Below, piece by piece: positions 38,527 through 48,022 of a DNA stretch of 64,000 nucleotides (the first letter of the stretch is position 1; each line of letters opens with the position of its first letter). The DNA comes from Vreelandella zhuhanensis (lineage in GTDB: Bacteria > Pseudomonadota > Gammaproteobacteria > Pseudomonadales > Halomonadaceae): the NCBI RefSeq assembly GCF_009793355.1, contig NZ_WTKP01000007.1:124001-188000 (forward strand), given 5' to 3'. The position numbers were made by a program, and so were the translations under genes. The notes under the pieces are model-generated. The model did no database searches and had not been told where the DNA came from. It saw only the letters and a program-made list of their open reading frames with translations.

Positions 38527-38541
38527 ATTGGTATGACCAAT
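38527..38541. promoter_or_regulatory. GntR/FCD-type operator upstream of the permease gene
   Basis: ATTGGT-ATG-ACCAAT is a perfect 6-bp inverted repeat with a 3-bp centre. It fits TNGTNNNACNA, the core seen for FadR-subfamily GntR regulators such as LldR, PdhR and GlcC. It is about 121 bp upstream of the permease start. Confidence 0.6.
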
Positions 38542-38664
38542 ATTTTGAGTGTCCGAAGCTATTGGGTATCAGGAGAGGTTTTTTTAATATTATGATTTTT
38601 ATGATGTTTGCTTGGGTTTATCGGCATTGAGTCATGATAATTTCATTAGACTAATAGACAGGCC

Positions 38665-38692
38665 TTGACCACTGTTTTGCCCACCCTATTTT
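38665..38692 (+). promoter_or_regulatory. Possible sigma-70 promoter for the GST gene
   Basis: TTGACC and TATTTT are separated by 16 bp. The leader to the start codon would be about 130 nt. Confidence 0.3.
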
Positions 38693-38830
38693 TGCCCGCT
38701 CCTTTCTCGGGCTCTGTTTGTGTGCCTGCCTATGCAAAGCAGTCCAGCGAAAGGCAACAGGGATATTGATGCCATCCAGACCTTTGTGCGACAAATGAAA
38801 GGTAATTCCATCCCCTGATAACAAGGCATT

Positions 38831-39529
38831 ATGATGACTCGAATACTTTATGATCTTTGCGGTCGTGATGAGCGGCTACGTTTTTCCCCTTATTGCTGGC
38901 GCGTGCGTATGGCGCTGGCGCACAAGGGGCTGAGTTTTGAAACCCGCCAATGGCGTTTCAGTGACAAGCAGGCATTGGCCTTTGCCGATCATGACAAGGT
39001 ACCGGTGCTGTGCGATGGCGAAAAGGTGGTGACTGACAGCTTCGAGATCATGCGTTACCTGGATCAGGCCTACCCTGAATCACCCGTATTGGGAGAAGGT
39101 TTAGCTCAATCCCGGATACTTTTCTTCAAGCATTTCGTGGAACGCAGCGTCACGCCTGCCTTGTTTCGAATTGTGGTCATGGACTTATTGGCTGCCATTC
39201 ACCCCGATGACCGAGATTATTTCCGTACTACACGCGAAGCACGTTTCGGCTGCCGCCTGGAAGAATTTCACCAGCCCGAACAAGGACGCGCGCAGCTCAA
39301 AACGCTACTCGCACCCTTACGGGATCAGTTACGGGGCACTGATTTCATCGATGGCGATGCACCGGCTGGCGCGGACTACCTGATGTTCGGCAGCTGCATG
39401 TGGGCCTATAGCGTCTCACGTGCCGCCTGGGTGAGTGCTGGAGACCCGGTGGATGAATGGTTCAAGCGCATGTTGATGGTGCACGATGGCGTGGGGGCCA
39501 AGGCTTTCACGATTCGAGACCTGGATTAA
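38831..39529 (+). CDS. Glutathione S-transferase family protein
   Basis: A 232-residue protein with a thioredoxin-like N-terminal domain (RFSPYCWRVRMALAHKG, about 17-33), a KVPVLCDG cis-proline segment and TDSFEIMRYLDQAYP, the glutathione-binding SNAIL/TRAIL-like position. A helical C-terminal domain follows. C22 in SPYCW could be a catalytic cysteine as in Omega/LigE-like classes. The substrate is unknown. Two adjacent ATGs make the start uncertain by one codon. It is monocistronic as far as I can see. Confidence 0.85.
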   Translation: MMTRILYDLCGRDERLRFSPYCWRVRMALAHKGLSFETRQWRFSDKQALAFADHDKVPVLCDGEKVVTDSFEIMRYLDQAYPESPVLGEGLAQSRILFFKHFVERSVTPALFRIVVMDLLAAIHPDDRDYFRTTREARFGCRLEEFHQPEQGRAQLKTLLAPLRDQLRGTDFIDGDAPAGADYLMFGSCMWAYSVSRAAWVSAGDPVDEWFKRMLMVHDGVGAKAFTIRDLD

Positions 39530-39737
39530 GCCATCGATAGCCGATGAACGAGAAGCACGGAAGTATATGTTTAAAAAGCCCTAAAAAGGGGAAACATGAA
39601 AAGAGGATGAAACGAAGACAAAAACTATGTTGCGCTGCACAAAACTCCCTGCTACTTTTTTACCCAGCCAGGGCAATAAGTCTCCCCTTAACGGGGATGG
39701 TCGCCCCTGAGGCGTTATCACTTGAGGAGATGAAACA

Positions 39738-40097
39738 ATGAAAAACACAGCCGAAAAAGCCAGCCAACAGTTTGAATCTGCAATGATTTCTCCAATGCGT
39801 TCCTACGCCGTCGCCGCCTTGAACTATTATGATCAATTACTCAACACCCAGATTGATGCAATGCGGGCCTACACTGACATGTCCATGGAGCAAGCGCGCA
39901 CCTGGCTGGACGTCAAAGACACCGACAGCATTAAAAAAGCCATGGAAAGCCAGCAAAAAATCGCCGCCAACCTTACCGAACGGATGAAAGGTGACGCGGA
40001 AAAAGTCATTTCCATGAGCCAGGATTTCGCTCAACAAAGCCAGGAAATGACCGAAGAAAATAGCAAGAAAGCCAATAATGTCGTGGCAACTCAGTAA
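39738..40097 (+). CDS. Phasin family protein
   Basis: A 119-residue, almost wholly helical protein with the pattern YAVAALNYYDQLLNTQIDAMRAYTDMSMEQAR and an amphipathic C-terminal half, as in Phasin_2 proteins that coat polyhydroxyalkanoate granules. There are no cysteines. GGAG precedes the ATG and a strong terminator follows. The pha synthesis genes are not in the window, so storage of PHA is inferred. Confidence 0.85.
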   Translation: MKNTAEKASQQFESAMISPMRSYAVAALNYYDQLLNTQIDAMRAYTDMSMEQARTWLDVKDTDSIKKAMESQQKIAANLTERMKGDAEKVISMSQDFAQQSQEMTEENSKKANNVVATQ

Positions 40098-40413
40098 TTG
40101 TCAGGGTTAGCTTGAAAGGTTTGATCCGCGCTGCTAGGCCGGAGTGCAAAAACGTCATCTTATAAGGTGGCGTTTTTTTATGCGCTTTCGGTACTGAGTG
40201 GCCGAGGGAGGCTATTAACCCATGGAAGGGCGAGCTCGATTTTGAGTGGGGACGTTCGTGCCTCTCTCGTACCTCTGTCATTCAATGGCGAGTATACTCG
40301 GAGGCTCTCAGCTACCTCGATGCTCATCTATAGGGCGTCAATGATCGAGGTGGTGCCTGAAAAATAAAGGCAAGCATTTACGATCTTGCCGTGCCGGTTT
40401 ATCGAGGAGCCTT
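40098..40413. other. 316-bp region between the phasin gene and pyk
   Basis: It contains the phasin terminator and, further on, a TATACT (40293-40298) that could be a -10 for pyk but lacks a good -35. Nothing else is recognisable. Confidence 0.5.
40148..40179 (+). terminator. Terminator after the phasin gene
   Basis: AAAAACGTCATCTTA pairs with TAAGGTGGCGTTTTT, including G-U pairs, and is followed by a T run (TTTTTTTA). Confidence 0.75.
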
Positions 40414-41898
40414 ATGAAACCCCTACCGCATATTCCCCTTCGCCGTACCAAGATTGTTGCCACCCTGGGGCCTGCCAGCGACCGTGACGGTGTGCTGGAA
40501 GCCATGTTGGCGGCGGGTGTGGATGTGGTCAGGCTGAATTTCTCGCATGGCAGTGCCGAAGATCACAAACGGCGCCTGGAACAGGTCCGTGAAATTGCCG
40601 CCCGGCTGGGTCGCAGCGTCGCGGCCTTGGGTGATTTACAAGGCCCCAAGATTCGCATCGCCCGGTTCAAGGAAGGCGTTATCGCTTTGCAAGAAGGCCA
40701 GGCGTTCATTCTGGACATGGCGCTGGATCGTGATGCCGGTGACCACCAGCGGGTGGGGTGCGATTACACCGCTCTGGTGGATGACGTGGTAACAGGTGAT
40801 CGCCTGTTGCTCGACGATGGCCGCGTGGTGCTGGAAGTCGCTCACGTTCAAGGAAAGGAAATTTACACGACGGTGGTGGTGGGCGGCAAGCTTTCCAACC
40901 ACAAAGGGATCAATAAACAAGGCGGTGGGCTTTCCGCCCCGGCCTTGACCGAAAAGGATAAGCAGGACCTCGAGACTGCCGTCGCCATCGGCGTGGATTA
41001 TCTGGCGATTTCCTTTCCGCGTTCCGCCGACGACATGCATGCCGCTCGCCGCATGCTGGGTGAGGCTGGTGCCGATATCGGTCTGGTGGCCAAGATCGAA
41101 CGCGCCGAAGCAGTGGCCGATGACGCGACCTTGGATGCGATTATCGAAGCATCGGAAGCAGTCATGGTGGCACGTGGCGATTTGGGTGTGGAAATTGGTG
41201 ATGCCAAGCTGGTGGGGATACAAAAACGCCTTATCAAGCGCGCCCGCACCCTCAACTGTGCGGTGATTACCGCCACTCAAATGATGGAGTCGATGATCGA
41301 CTCTCCGCTGCCGACGCGGGCTGAAGTATTCGATGTGGCCAACGCCGTGCTCGACAGTAGTGACGCCGTGATGCTGTCCGCCGAAACCGCCGCCGGCGAT
41401 TATCCGGTGGAAACCGTCGAAGCCATGGCGCGTATCTGCCTGGGTGCCGAGCGCGAAAGGAGCGCCCAGGAATCGGGTCATCGTATTCACGAAGGCTTCA
41501 CGCGGGCGGATGAAACGATTGCACTTTCCGCCATGTACGCGGCCAATCATATGACCGGCGTGGCTGCCATTGCCTGCATGACGGCATCGGGCTATACCCC
41601 CCTGATCGCCTCGCGTATACGCTCGGGTCTGCCGATCGTGGGTCTGGCGCACAACCCCATTGCCCAGCGACGCATGGCACTGTATCGCGGTGTGGTATCG
41701 CTGCCGTTCGATACCTCCGGGATGAGCCCGACAGAACTCAATCACCGCGCCTTGGCCTTGTTGGTGAGTCACGGACTGGCTGAAAAGGACGACTATGTCA
41801 TTCTGACGCGGGGCGATCACATGAATGCTCACGGTGGCACCAATACCATGAAGGTCATGCAGGTGGACGATGTCCACGGCGAGGTGACACCGAAATGA
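40414..41898 (+). CDS. pyk: Pyruvate kinase
   Basis: It converts phosphoenolpyruvate and ADP to pyruvate and ATP. The 494-residue protein has [13 protein letters not shown] at the start, [11 protein letters not shown], the [10 protein letters not shown] segment, the catalytic/metal-site [11 protein letters not shown] and the ATQMMESMI helix. A C-terminal allosteric domain is present, so it is full length. GAGGAG lies 8 bp before the ATG. Its stop overlaps the next gene by 4 bp. Similarity favours the PykA type, but I cannot separate A from F reliably. Confidence 0.96.
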   Translation: MKPLPHIPLRRTKIVATLGPASDRDGVLEAMLAAGVDVVRLNFSHGSAEDHKRRLEQVREIAARLGRSVAALGDLQGPKIRIARFKEGVIALQEGQAFILDMALDRDAGDHQRVGCDYTALVDDVVTGDRLLLDDGRVVLEVAHVQGKEIYTTVVVGGKLSNHKGINKQGGGLSAPALTEKDKQDLETAVAIGVDYLAISFPRSADDMHAARRMLGEAGADIGLVAKIERAEAVADDATLDAIIEASEAVMVARGDLGVEIGDAKLVGIQKRLIKRARTLNCAVITATQMMESMIDSPLPTRAEVFDVANAVLDSSDAVMLSAETAAGDYPVETVEAMARICLGAERERSAQESGHRIHEGFTRADETIALSAMYAANHMTGVAAIACMTASGYTPLIASRIRSGLPIVGLAHNPIAQRRMALYRGVVSLPFDTSGMSPTELNHRALALLVSHGLAEKDDYVILTRGDHMNAHGGTNTMKVMQVDDVHGEVTPK

Positions 41899-42401
41899 AC
41901 CCGACACGTCGTGCTTTGCTTAAAGGGGCGCTTGCCCTGCCGTTTTTCAGCCTGGTGCCCTTTGCCTGGTTGCAGGCCGAAGAGTCTCCCCTGCCAGCGG
42001 TGACGCGCCTGGTGATCCATAGCGACCAAGGGCCGCAGCGCCTGGAGGTGGAAGTGGCTCGAACCCCAGCACAGCGACGCCAGGGCTTGATGGAGCGTGA
42101 CAGCCTTGCGCCCCGCTCGGGCATGCTGTTTCGCTACGCGGAGGATCAGCCTCCGGAAAGCGCTTTCTGGATGTACCGCACGCGCATTCCGCTGGATATC
42201 GCTTATCTGGATGAGCAAGGTCGGATTGTCGCCATCAATCGTATGTCACCCTGTGAATCTGAGTCGGCGGCCGATTGCGCCTCTTATCCGGCAGGAGCAA
42301 GCTACCGCTCCGCGCTTGAGGTAAACGCAGGATTTTTCGCCGAGCATGCTATCAAGGTTGGCGACTGCGTCAGTTGGCCGGGGCTTGAAGGCATGTGTTG
42401 A
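41895..42401 (+). CDS. Exported DUF192 protein
   Basis: A 168-residue protein with an N-terminal signal ([21 protein letters not shown], likely cut near residue 28) and a DUF192 domain: [19 protein letters not shown] and [21 protein letters not shown]. The function of DUF192 is unknown. Three cysteines in the mature part (C110, C118 and near the end) may form disulfides. It is coupled to pyk by a 4-bp overlap, an odd pairing for an exported protein. Confidence 0.85.
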   Translation: MNPTRRALLKGALALPFFSLVPFAWLQAEESPLPAVTRLVIHSDQGPQRLEVEVARTPAQRRQGLMERDSLAPRSGMLFRYAEDQPPESAFWMYRTRIPLDIAYLDEQGRIVAINRMSPCESESAADCASYPAGASYRSALEVNAGFFAEHAIKVGDCVSWPGLEGMC

Positions 42402-42439
42402 GTTGGCTGTGTGGGCTATCTGGAGATAACGTTTTATAG

Positions 42440-42466
42440 CGCCTGGCCCAGGACATGAGCCAGGCG
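42440..42466. terminator. Possible terminator between convergent genes
   Basis: CGCCTGGC and GCCAGGCG form an 8-bp stem with an 11-nt loop in the gap between the DUF192 gene and the convergent macrodomain gene. The T-rich side is weak. Confidence 0.4.
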
Positions 42467-42485
42467 GTCACCGGCTTGCTGCGGT

Positions 42486-43031
42486 TCACTCACTATGACT
42501 GGTATTGGAGTGTAATTGAGCCAGGATTTCATGGTGTAATTGGGCGCTTTTAGCATCGAACAGCACGAATCGCACGCACTTGATATGCGGGCACTCGGGT
42601 AACGTCTTGATGACGGTGCTCAGCGCAATACGAGCCGCTTCGGCGGGTGGATAACCGAAGGCTCCAGCTGAAATCGCAGGAAACGCGAGAGACGCAATAG
42701 CATGCTTTTCCGCAAGGTGTAGGGCATTGCGATAACAATCGGCAAGCAACTTGTCGGAAGGTTCGTCGCGCCCATATACCGGCCCCAGGCAATGAATAAC
42801 GTAGTCGTTGGGCAGGTCGTGGGCACTGCTGAGTACCGCCTGTCCAGGCTTGATCGGGGCCATTGAGTGACATTCCTGCGCAAGGCCTGGCCCGGCGGCA
42901 CGGTGTAATGCTCCCGCCACGCCTCCACCACTTTTAAGTTGGGCGTTAGCGGCATTGACGACTGCGTCCATATCCGGCTGGTTGGCAATATCCCCTTGTC
43001 GACATTCGATACGTTCCGCTGGTGTGTTCAT
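42486..43031 (-). CDS. Macrodomain protein, probable O-acetyl-ADP-ribose deacetylase
   Basis: A 181-residue single macrodomain related to YmdB/MacroD. It has the signature VVNAANAQLKSGGGVAGALHRAAG (residues about 23-46) with the catalytic-type Asn and GG loop, and AFPAISAGAFGYPPAEAARIAL. Such enzymes hydrolyse ADP-ribose esters or remove mono-ADP-ribose from proteins. The ATG at 43031 follows GGAG; an upstream start at 43091 would lengthen it by 20 untypical residues. No partner ADP-ribosyltransferase lies nearby. Confidence 0.9.
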   Translation of the reverse strand: MNTPAERIECRQGDIANQPDMDAVVNAANAQLKSGGGVAGALHRAAGPGLAQECHSMAPIKPGQAVLSSAHDLPNDYVIHCLGPVYGRDEPSDKLLADCYRNALHLAEKHAIASLAFPAISAGAFGYPPAEAARIALSTVIKTLPECPHIKCVRFVLFDAKSAQLHHEILAQLHSNTSHSE

Positions 43032-43194
43032 GATCGCACTCCTGTGGAAGGATGTTCGATTCTGGTTAGTTGTCAAAAAATACTGAGTCAATGGCAGTCT
43101 GGTTGCTTTTGAGTGTGCTTAACAAGCTGAGGTAATATACTGAAGGACGATATTGTTATAACGTTAATTCATTTTCCTGTTTCAGGAGAGTCGG

Positions 43195-43425
43195 ATGCTT
43201 TTTGCTCCACGTTTTGCCCCGCTGGTTTTTGCCGTGCTGATGTCGTTCTATATGGTATCGCTGATGACGTGTCTGATTACTTGGATCAACACTGGCCTTG
43301 GCGATGGTTTTCTCGGGCGTTGGTGGCATGCGTTCTATATTGCCTGGCCAGTAGCTTTTTCTCTTATATGGGTAGGCGCACCCCGTTTTCAGAGAGTGAC
43401 GGCCAAGCTGATTCGCAAGCATTGA
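43195..43425 (+). CDS. DUF2798 small membrane protein
   Basis: A 76-residue protein with two membrane helices (about 6-29 and 43-63). The pattern FAPLVFAVLMSFYMVSLMTC and WPVAFSLIW fits DUF2798, of unknown function. GGAGAG lies 5-10 bp before the ATG. It stands alone between two intergenic regions. Confidence 0.8.
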   Translation: MLFAPRFAPLVFAVLMSFYMVSLMTCLITWINTGLGDGFLGRWWHAFYIAWPVAFSLIWVGAPRFQRVTAKLIRKH

Positions 43426-43711
43426 AGCTAAGCAGACGTTGATCATGAAAGCGTCGTGAAATAATGCCGAGAAGATAGCATGATGCAAGGTAAAAATTAA
43501 CGTTCTCTAAACGTAGCTTATGGCTAGACTTCAGAATGAGTAAAAAGCTCAGCCAAAAGAAAATGGCTACACCAAGGAGCATTTCTTCATTGAATTGGAA
43601 TCTTGCTGTGGTAAATTGCTTAAGTAGAAAATTACGTTAAATAACCGGCATATACCGGGTCGGTACTGAAAAATGCAAAATATTTTGCTGACAATATCAA
43701 GAGGTGTGTTC

Positions 43712-44692
43712 ATGAAACGCCATGTCTTCTCCACCGCCGCTTTTTCCGGCGCTTTGATTGCTGCAGCCTCCTTTGCCTCCCCGGCGGTGGCTCAGGATGA
43801 CGAGCAATTCATCACCATCGGCACCGGTGGCCAAACCGGTGTGTATTACGTGGTCGGCCAGTCGATCTGTCGCTTGGTGAATCGTCTGGAAGATTCCAAC
43901 ATCAAGTGTAATGCGCCCTCGACCGGCGGTTCGGTTGCCAATATCAATGGCATCAAGTCCGGCGAACTGGACATGGGTGTCGCCCAGTCCGATGTCCAGT
44001 ACCAGGCCTACCACGGCACTGGCAACTTCGAAGGCGATGCCTACGAGGAGCTGCGGGCCGTGTTCCGCGTCCACGGTGAGCCATTGACCCTGCTGGCGCG
44101 TGCTGATTCGGGCATCGAAGAACTCGACGACCTGGAAGGCAAGCGCGTCAACATTGGTAACCCGGGTTCCGGTCAGCGCAACACCTTCGAAGTGGTGATG
44201 GACGCCAAGGGCTGGACCGAGGATACCTTCTCGCTGGCGTCTCAGCTCGATGCCGCCGAGCAGGCTGCCGCCCTTGCTGACAATAACATCGATGCCATGG
44301 TCTATGTCGTGGGCCACCCCAATGGTTCCATTCAGGAAGCCACCACCACTGTCGATGCTCGTCTGATCCCGCTGAACGACGAGGATATTCAGGACATCGT
44401 CGAGGAGTATCCTTACTACTCCACGTCGGTAATTCCGGGTGGCCTGTATCGCGGCAATGACGAAGATGTCGAGACCTTCGGGGTGGCGGCGACCTTCGTA
44501 ACCACCGCCGAGGCCAATGACGAGATCATCTACCAGACCGTCAAGGCGGTATTCGACAACTTCGATCGCTTCAAGCGTCTGCACCCGGCCTTTGAGAACC
44601 TGAATCAGGAAGAGATGGTGACTCAAGGGCTTTCCGCACCGCTGCATGATGGGGCGGCGCGTTACTATCGTGAACAAGGCTGGATCGAGTAA
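43712..44692 (+). CDS. TAXI-family TRAP transporter solute-binding protein
   Basis: The periplasmic receptor of a TRAP transporter. The 326-residue protein has a signal peptide (cut near SPAVAQ, residue 28) and the TAXI signature FITIGTGGQTGVYYVVGQSICRL, then GGSVANINGIKSGELDMGVAQSD. TAXI receptors bind organic acids or amino acids; the ligand here is not predictable. The ATG at 43712 follows GAGGTG; the frame is open 13 codons upstream. It is first in a three-gene operon with the permease and uspA. Confidence 0.92.
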   Translation: MKRHVFSTAAFSGALIAAASFASPAVAQDDEQFITIGTGGQTGVYYVVGQSICRLVNRLEDSNIKCNAPSTGGSVANINGIKSGELDMGVAQSDVQYQAYHGTGNFEGDAYEELRAVFRVHGEPLTLLARADSGIEELDDLEGKRVNIGNPGSGQRNTFEVVMDAKGWTEDTFSLASQLDAAEQAAALADNNIDAMVYVVGHPNGSIQEATTTVDARLIPLNDEDIQDIVEEYPYYSTSVIPGGLYRGNDEDVETFGVAATFVTTAEANDEIIYQTVKAVFDNFDRFKRLHPAFENLNQEEMVTQGLSAPLHDGAARYYREQGWIE

Positions 44693-44725
44693 TCCTACAG
44701 TCCGAGGTGTTGCTACCTTGGTAAG

Positions 44726-44758
44726 GAATGCGCGGTTACCCCAGGGTGCCGCGCATTC
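44726..44758 (+). terminator. Intercistronic hairpin between the TRAP receptor and permease genes
   Basis: GAATGCGCGG and CCGCGCATTC form a perfect 10-bp stem with a 13-nt loop in the 137-bp gap. There is no strong T run, so it probably stabilises the upstream mRNA or attenuates, favouring receptor over permease production. Confidence 0.55.
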
Positions 44759-44829
44759 TGGGTTTAGGATGTTGATAGGCATTTCGATATGGCAATCAGG
44801 CGTCAATCGACTCGGAGCAGGGCAGGCAT

Positions 44830-47424
44830 ATGACTGACGATAACAGCAGGGCTTCGGGAAGCGGAGTGGACTTGGAGGACATGGTCGCCTCCACCGACAC
44901 GGGGGCCCGCAAACCGGCCGGCATGCCCGGGAAGCTCTTGGTGAGCATTGCGGCAGCGTGGTCCCTCTTCCAGCTGTGGATAGCGTCCCCGGTACCCTTC
45001 ATTCTGGGTTTCGGGGTGTTCAGTGCCACTGAATCTCGCTCCATTCACCTGGCCTTTGCGCTTTTTCTGGCCTACATGGCCTATCCGGCACTCAAGCGCT
45101 CGCCCCGCGATCGCATCCCCATCCAGGATTGGATCCTAGCCGCGGCGGCGGCCTTCTGCGGCGCCTACATGTTCATGTTCTACGAGCAGCTATCCCAGCG
45201 CCCCGGGGCACCGATACTGCAGGACGTGATCGTCGGGGTGGCGGGAATCTTGTTGCTGCTCGAGGCAACCCGCCGAGCCCTTGGTCCGCCACTGATGATC
45301 GTGGCGTCGGTCTTTCTTCTCTATAGCCTGGCCGGCCCCTGGATGCCCGGTATTCTCTCGCATGGCGGGGTCAGCCTCTTCGGGCTGATCAATCACCAGT
45401 GGTTGACGACCCAGGGGGTCTTCGGCATCGCGCTGGGGGTCTCGACCAGTTTCGTGTTCCTGTTCGTGTTGTTCGGTGCCTTGCTCGACAAGGCCGGGGC
45501 CGGCAACTATTTCATCAAGGTGGCATTCTCGCTGCTCGGTCACTACCGGGGCGGGCCGGCCAAGGCCGCCGTGGTGGCCTCGGCCATGACCGGGCTGATT
45601 TCCGGCTCCTCGATTGCCAACGTCGTGACCACCGGTACCTTTACCGTGCCGATGATGAAGCGTGTCGGTTTTTCTGCCGAAAAGGCCGGGGCCGTCGAGG
45701 TGGCGTCCTCGGTCAACGGTCAGATCATGCCGCCGGTCATGGGCGCTGCCGCCTTCCTGATGGTCGAGTATGTGGGTATCTCTTATGTCGAGGTGATTAA
45801 GCATGCCTTCCTGCCCGCACTGATCTCCTATATCGCGCTGGTCTATATCGTTCATCTGGAGGCCATGAAGGCCAACATGCAGGGGCTTCAGAGCAGCAAC
45901 CCGCCCAAGCCGCTGGTGAGCAAGGTGATCGGCTTTCTCGGTGGTCTGTTGCTGATGATGATCACCGCTCTTGCGGTCTATTACGGCCTTGGCTGGCTCA
46001 AGCCCGTGCTGGGAGACGCCACGCCCTGGGTAATCGCAGTTGGGCTGACAGGGGTCTATATCGCGCTGCTCAAGCTGGCCGCCGGTTACCCCGAACTCGA
46101 GCTCGATGATCCCAATCAACCGATCTATTCGCTGCCGCAGACCAAGCCCACGGTGCTGGTCGGCCTGCAGTACATTCTGCCGGTCATCGTGCTGGTCTGG
46201 TGTCTGATGGTGGAGCGCTTGTCGCCGGGGCTGTCCGCCTTCTGGGCCACCATGTTCATGATCTTCATCATGGTGACTCAGCGCCCCATTACCTCGATAT
46301 TCCGGGGTCGCAGCGATATGAGCGCGGACCTGCGTGAAGGCGCCATGGATCTGTGGGATGGCCTGGTCACCGGTGCCCGCAACATGATCGGTATCGGCAT
46401 CGCCACGGCCACCGCCGGCATCATCGTCGGGGCCGTATCGCAGACCGGTGTCGGCCTGGTGCTGGCCGAGGTGGTGGAAACCCTCGCCATGGGCAACCTG
46501 ATGCTGATCCTGCTGCTTACGGCGGTGCTCAGCCTGATTCTCGGCATGGGGCTGCCCACGACGGCCAACTACATCGTGGTATCGGCGCTTCTGGCGCCGG
46601 TCGTCGTGCAGCTGGGGGCGCAGAACGGCCTACTGGTACCGTTGATTGCGGTGCATCTGTTCGTGTTCTATTTTGGCATCATGGCTGATGTCACGCCACC
46701 GGTGGGGCTGGCGTCCTTCGCGGCAGCGGCGGTATCGGGTGGCGACCCCATCCGGACCGGCTTTCAGGCCTTCTACTACAGCCTGCGTACTGCGGCGCTG
46801 CCGTTTCTGTTCATATTCAATACCGACCTGCTGCTGATCGACGTGACCTTTTTGCAGGGCATATTGATCTTCGTGGTGTCGACCATCGCCATGCTGATCT
46901 TCGCCGCGGCGACACAGGGCTTCATGATCACCCGTAACCGCTGGTATGAGTCCATTGTGCTGCTACTGATTGCGTTCACGCTGTTCCGGCCTGGGTTCTG
47001 GATGGACATGATCCATGATCCCTACGAATCCGTGCCACCCACGCAATTTGTCGAGGCTCTGGGCAATGTCGATGAAGACTCCACCCTGCGCCTGCAGATT
47101 GCGGGCCTCGATGCGTATGGCGATCCCATGACCACCTACATGACCCTGCCGGTGCCTGAGGGTGATACTGGTCAGGAGAGACTCGATAACCTGGGGATGG
47201 AGCTTTTGATCGAAGACAACAGGGTGATCGTCGATATGGTCGCCTACGGCAGCCAGGCGTCGGATCTCGGTTTTGACTTCGACCAGGAAATCATCGAGGT
47301 GCTGGCCCCCGTCGACCGCTGGACCAAGGAGTTGATGTGGATTCCTGCCTTCCTGGTCTTCGGGCTGATTGTACTGATGCAGCGCCGGCGTCGTGACAAA
47401 ACGGCGACTACCGCTACTGCCTGA
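44830..47424 (+). CDS. TRAP transporter fused permease (DctQM type with DUF3394 tail)
   Basis: An 864-residue fusion of the small (DctQ-like) and large (DctM-like) TRAP membrane subunits with about 16-18 helices, the normal form for TAXI systems. The DctM part has GLISGSSIANVVTTGTFTVP and ILGMGLPTTANYIVVSALLAP. After the last DctM helices, about residues 730-840 form a soluble segment resembling DUF3394, followed by a final helix. Sodium-driven uptake is expected. The ribosome site is poor (AGCAGGG). Confidence 0.92.
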   Translation: MTDDNSRASGSGVDLEDMVASTDTGARKPAGMPGKLLVSIAAAWSLFQLWIASPVPFILGFGVFSATESRSIHLAFALFLAYMAYPALKRSPRDRIPIQDWILAAAAAFCGAYMFMFYEQLSQRPGAPILQDVIVGVAGILLLLEATRRALGPPLMIVASVFLLYSLAGPWMPGILSHGGVSLFGLINHQWLTTQGVFGIALGVSTSFVFLFVLFGALLDKAGAGNYFIKVAFSLLGHYRGGPAKAAVVASAMTGLISGSSIANVVTTGTFTVPMMKRVGFSAEKAGAVEVASSVNGQIMPPVMGAAAFLMVEYVGISYVEVIKHAFLPALISYIALVYIVHLEAMKANMQGLQSSNPPKPLVSKVIGFLGGLLLMMITALAVYYGLGWLKPVLGDATPWVIAVGLTGVYIALLKLAAGYPELELDDPNQPIYSLPQTKPTVLVGLQYILPVIVLVWCLMVERLSPGLSAFWATMFMIFIMVTQRPITSIFRGRSDMSADLREGAMDLWDGLVTGARNMIGIGIATATAGIIVGAVSQTGVGLVLAEVVETLAMGNLMLILLLTAVLSLILGMGLPTTANYIVVSALLAPVVVQLGAQNGLLVPLIAVHLFVFYFGIMADVTPPVGLASFAAAAVSGGDPIRTGFQAFYYSLRTAALPFLFIFNTDLLLIDVTFLQGILIFVVSTIAMLIFAAATQGFMITRNRWYESIVLLLIAFTLFRPGFWMDMIHDPYESVPPTQFVEALGNVDEDSTLRLQIAGLDAYGDPMTTYMTLPVPEGDTGQERLDNLGMELLIEDNRVIVDMVAYGSQASDLGFDFDQEIIEVLAPVDRWTKELMWIPAFLVFGLIVLMQRRRRDKTATTATA

Positions 47425-47438
47425 AGGAGGGAGATACC

Positions 47439-47867
47439 ATGTACAAGAAAATCCTGTTGCCAGTGGATATCAACGAGGAAAGCTCATGGGAGAAGGCGTT
47501 GCCCACGGCACTGACGTTGTGCAAGACCTTTGGGGCCTCGTTACATATCGTCACGGCATTACCGGACTACCGGATGCCCATGGTGGGCTCCTATTTTCCT
47601 GAAGGCTTTTCCGAGAAGGCGCATGAAGCCATCTCGCAAGCACAGCATGAATTCATCCAGCAACATGTGCCGGAGGATATCAAGGTACAGAGCGTGATCG
47701 TCGATGGTTCGCCGTGGGAGGCGATCATCAAGGCCGGGAAGAAATTGGATGCAGATTTGATCGTCATGGCCTCGCACAATAAGCGTAAGTTTATCGATTA
47801 TGTGCTGGGGCCCAATGCCGAGCATGTGGTACATCACTCCAAGATTTCAGTGATGATCGTGCGTTGA
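47439..47867 (+). CDS. UspA-type universal stress protein of the TRAP operon
   Basis: A 142-residue UspA-domain protein preceded by a strong AAGGAGGGAG site and only 14 bp after the permease. UspA genes at the end of TRAP operons are known, for example TeaD with the ectoine carrier TeaABC in Halomonas, where it modulates transport. The ATP-binding pattern Gx2Gx9G(S/T) is not intact here (SHNKRKFIDYVLGPNAE), so nucleotide binding may be altered. Confidence 0.88.
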   Translation: MYKKILLPVDINEESSWEKALPTALTLCKTFGASLHIVTALPDYRMPMVGSYFPEGFSEKAHEAISQAQHEFIQQHVPEDIKVQSVIVDGSPWEAIIKAGKKLDADLIVMASHNKRKFIDYVLGPNAEHVVHHSKISVMIVR

Positions 47868-48022
47868 ACGATTTAAATCGATGCTAAAAGCCATTCTGGT
47901 GGATTTTTTGTATCGTTTAATGGTGTTTGCGGACAGAGGGTGGGGAACTCGGCTACATTAAACTGGCATTACGACATTATGTCGGGATTAACGGTTTAAG
48001 GGTGAACCACAGGAGCCATGCC

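Larger units (their letters stand above)
38407..38830. other. 424-bp divergent intergenic region
   Basis: It lies between the leftward permease gene and the rightward GST gene. It holds the ATTGGT-ATG-ACCAAT palindrome at 38527-38541, an AT-rich stretch near 38578-38650 and a possible rightward promoter at 38665-38692. No coding frame is convincing. Confidence 0.6.

Noticed and set aside
40636..41907. 423-codon leftward frame across pyk
   Set aside because: It is a shadow of pyruvate kinase, whose motifs are intact on the plus strand.
43364..43582. 72-codon leftward frame with a hydrophobic start
   Set aside because: It overlaps the end of the DUF2798 gene antisense, and the AT-rich setting explains the hydrophobic residues.
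47869..47880. CGATTTAAATCG perfect palindrome after uspA
   Set aside because: Short and AT-rich, with no promoter or gene start close enough to give it meaning.
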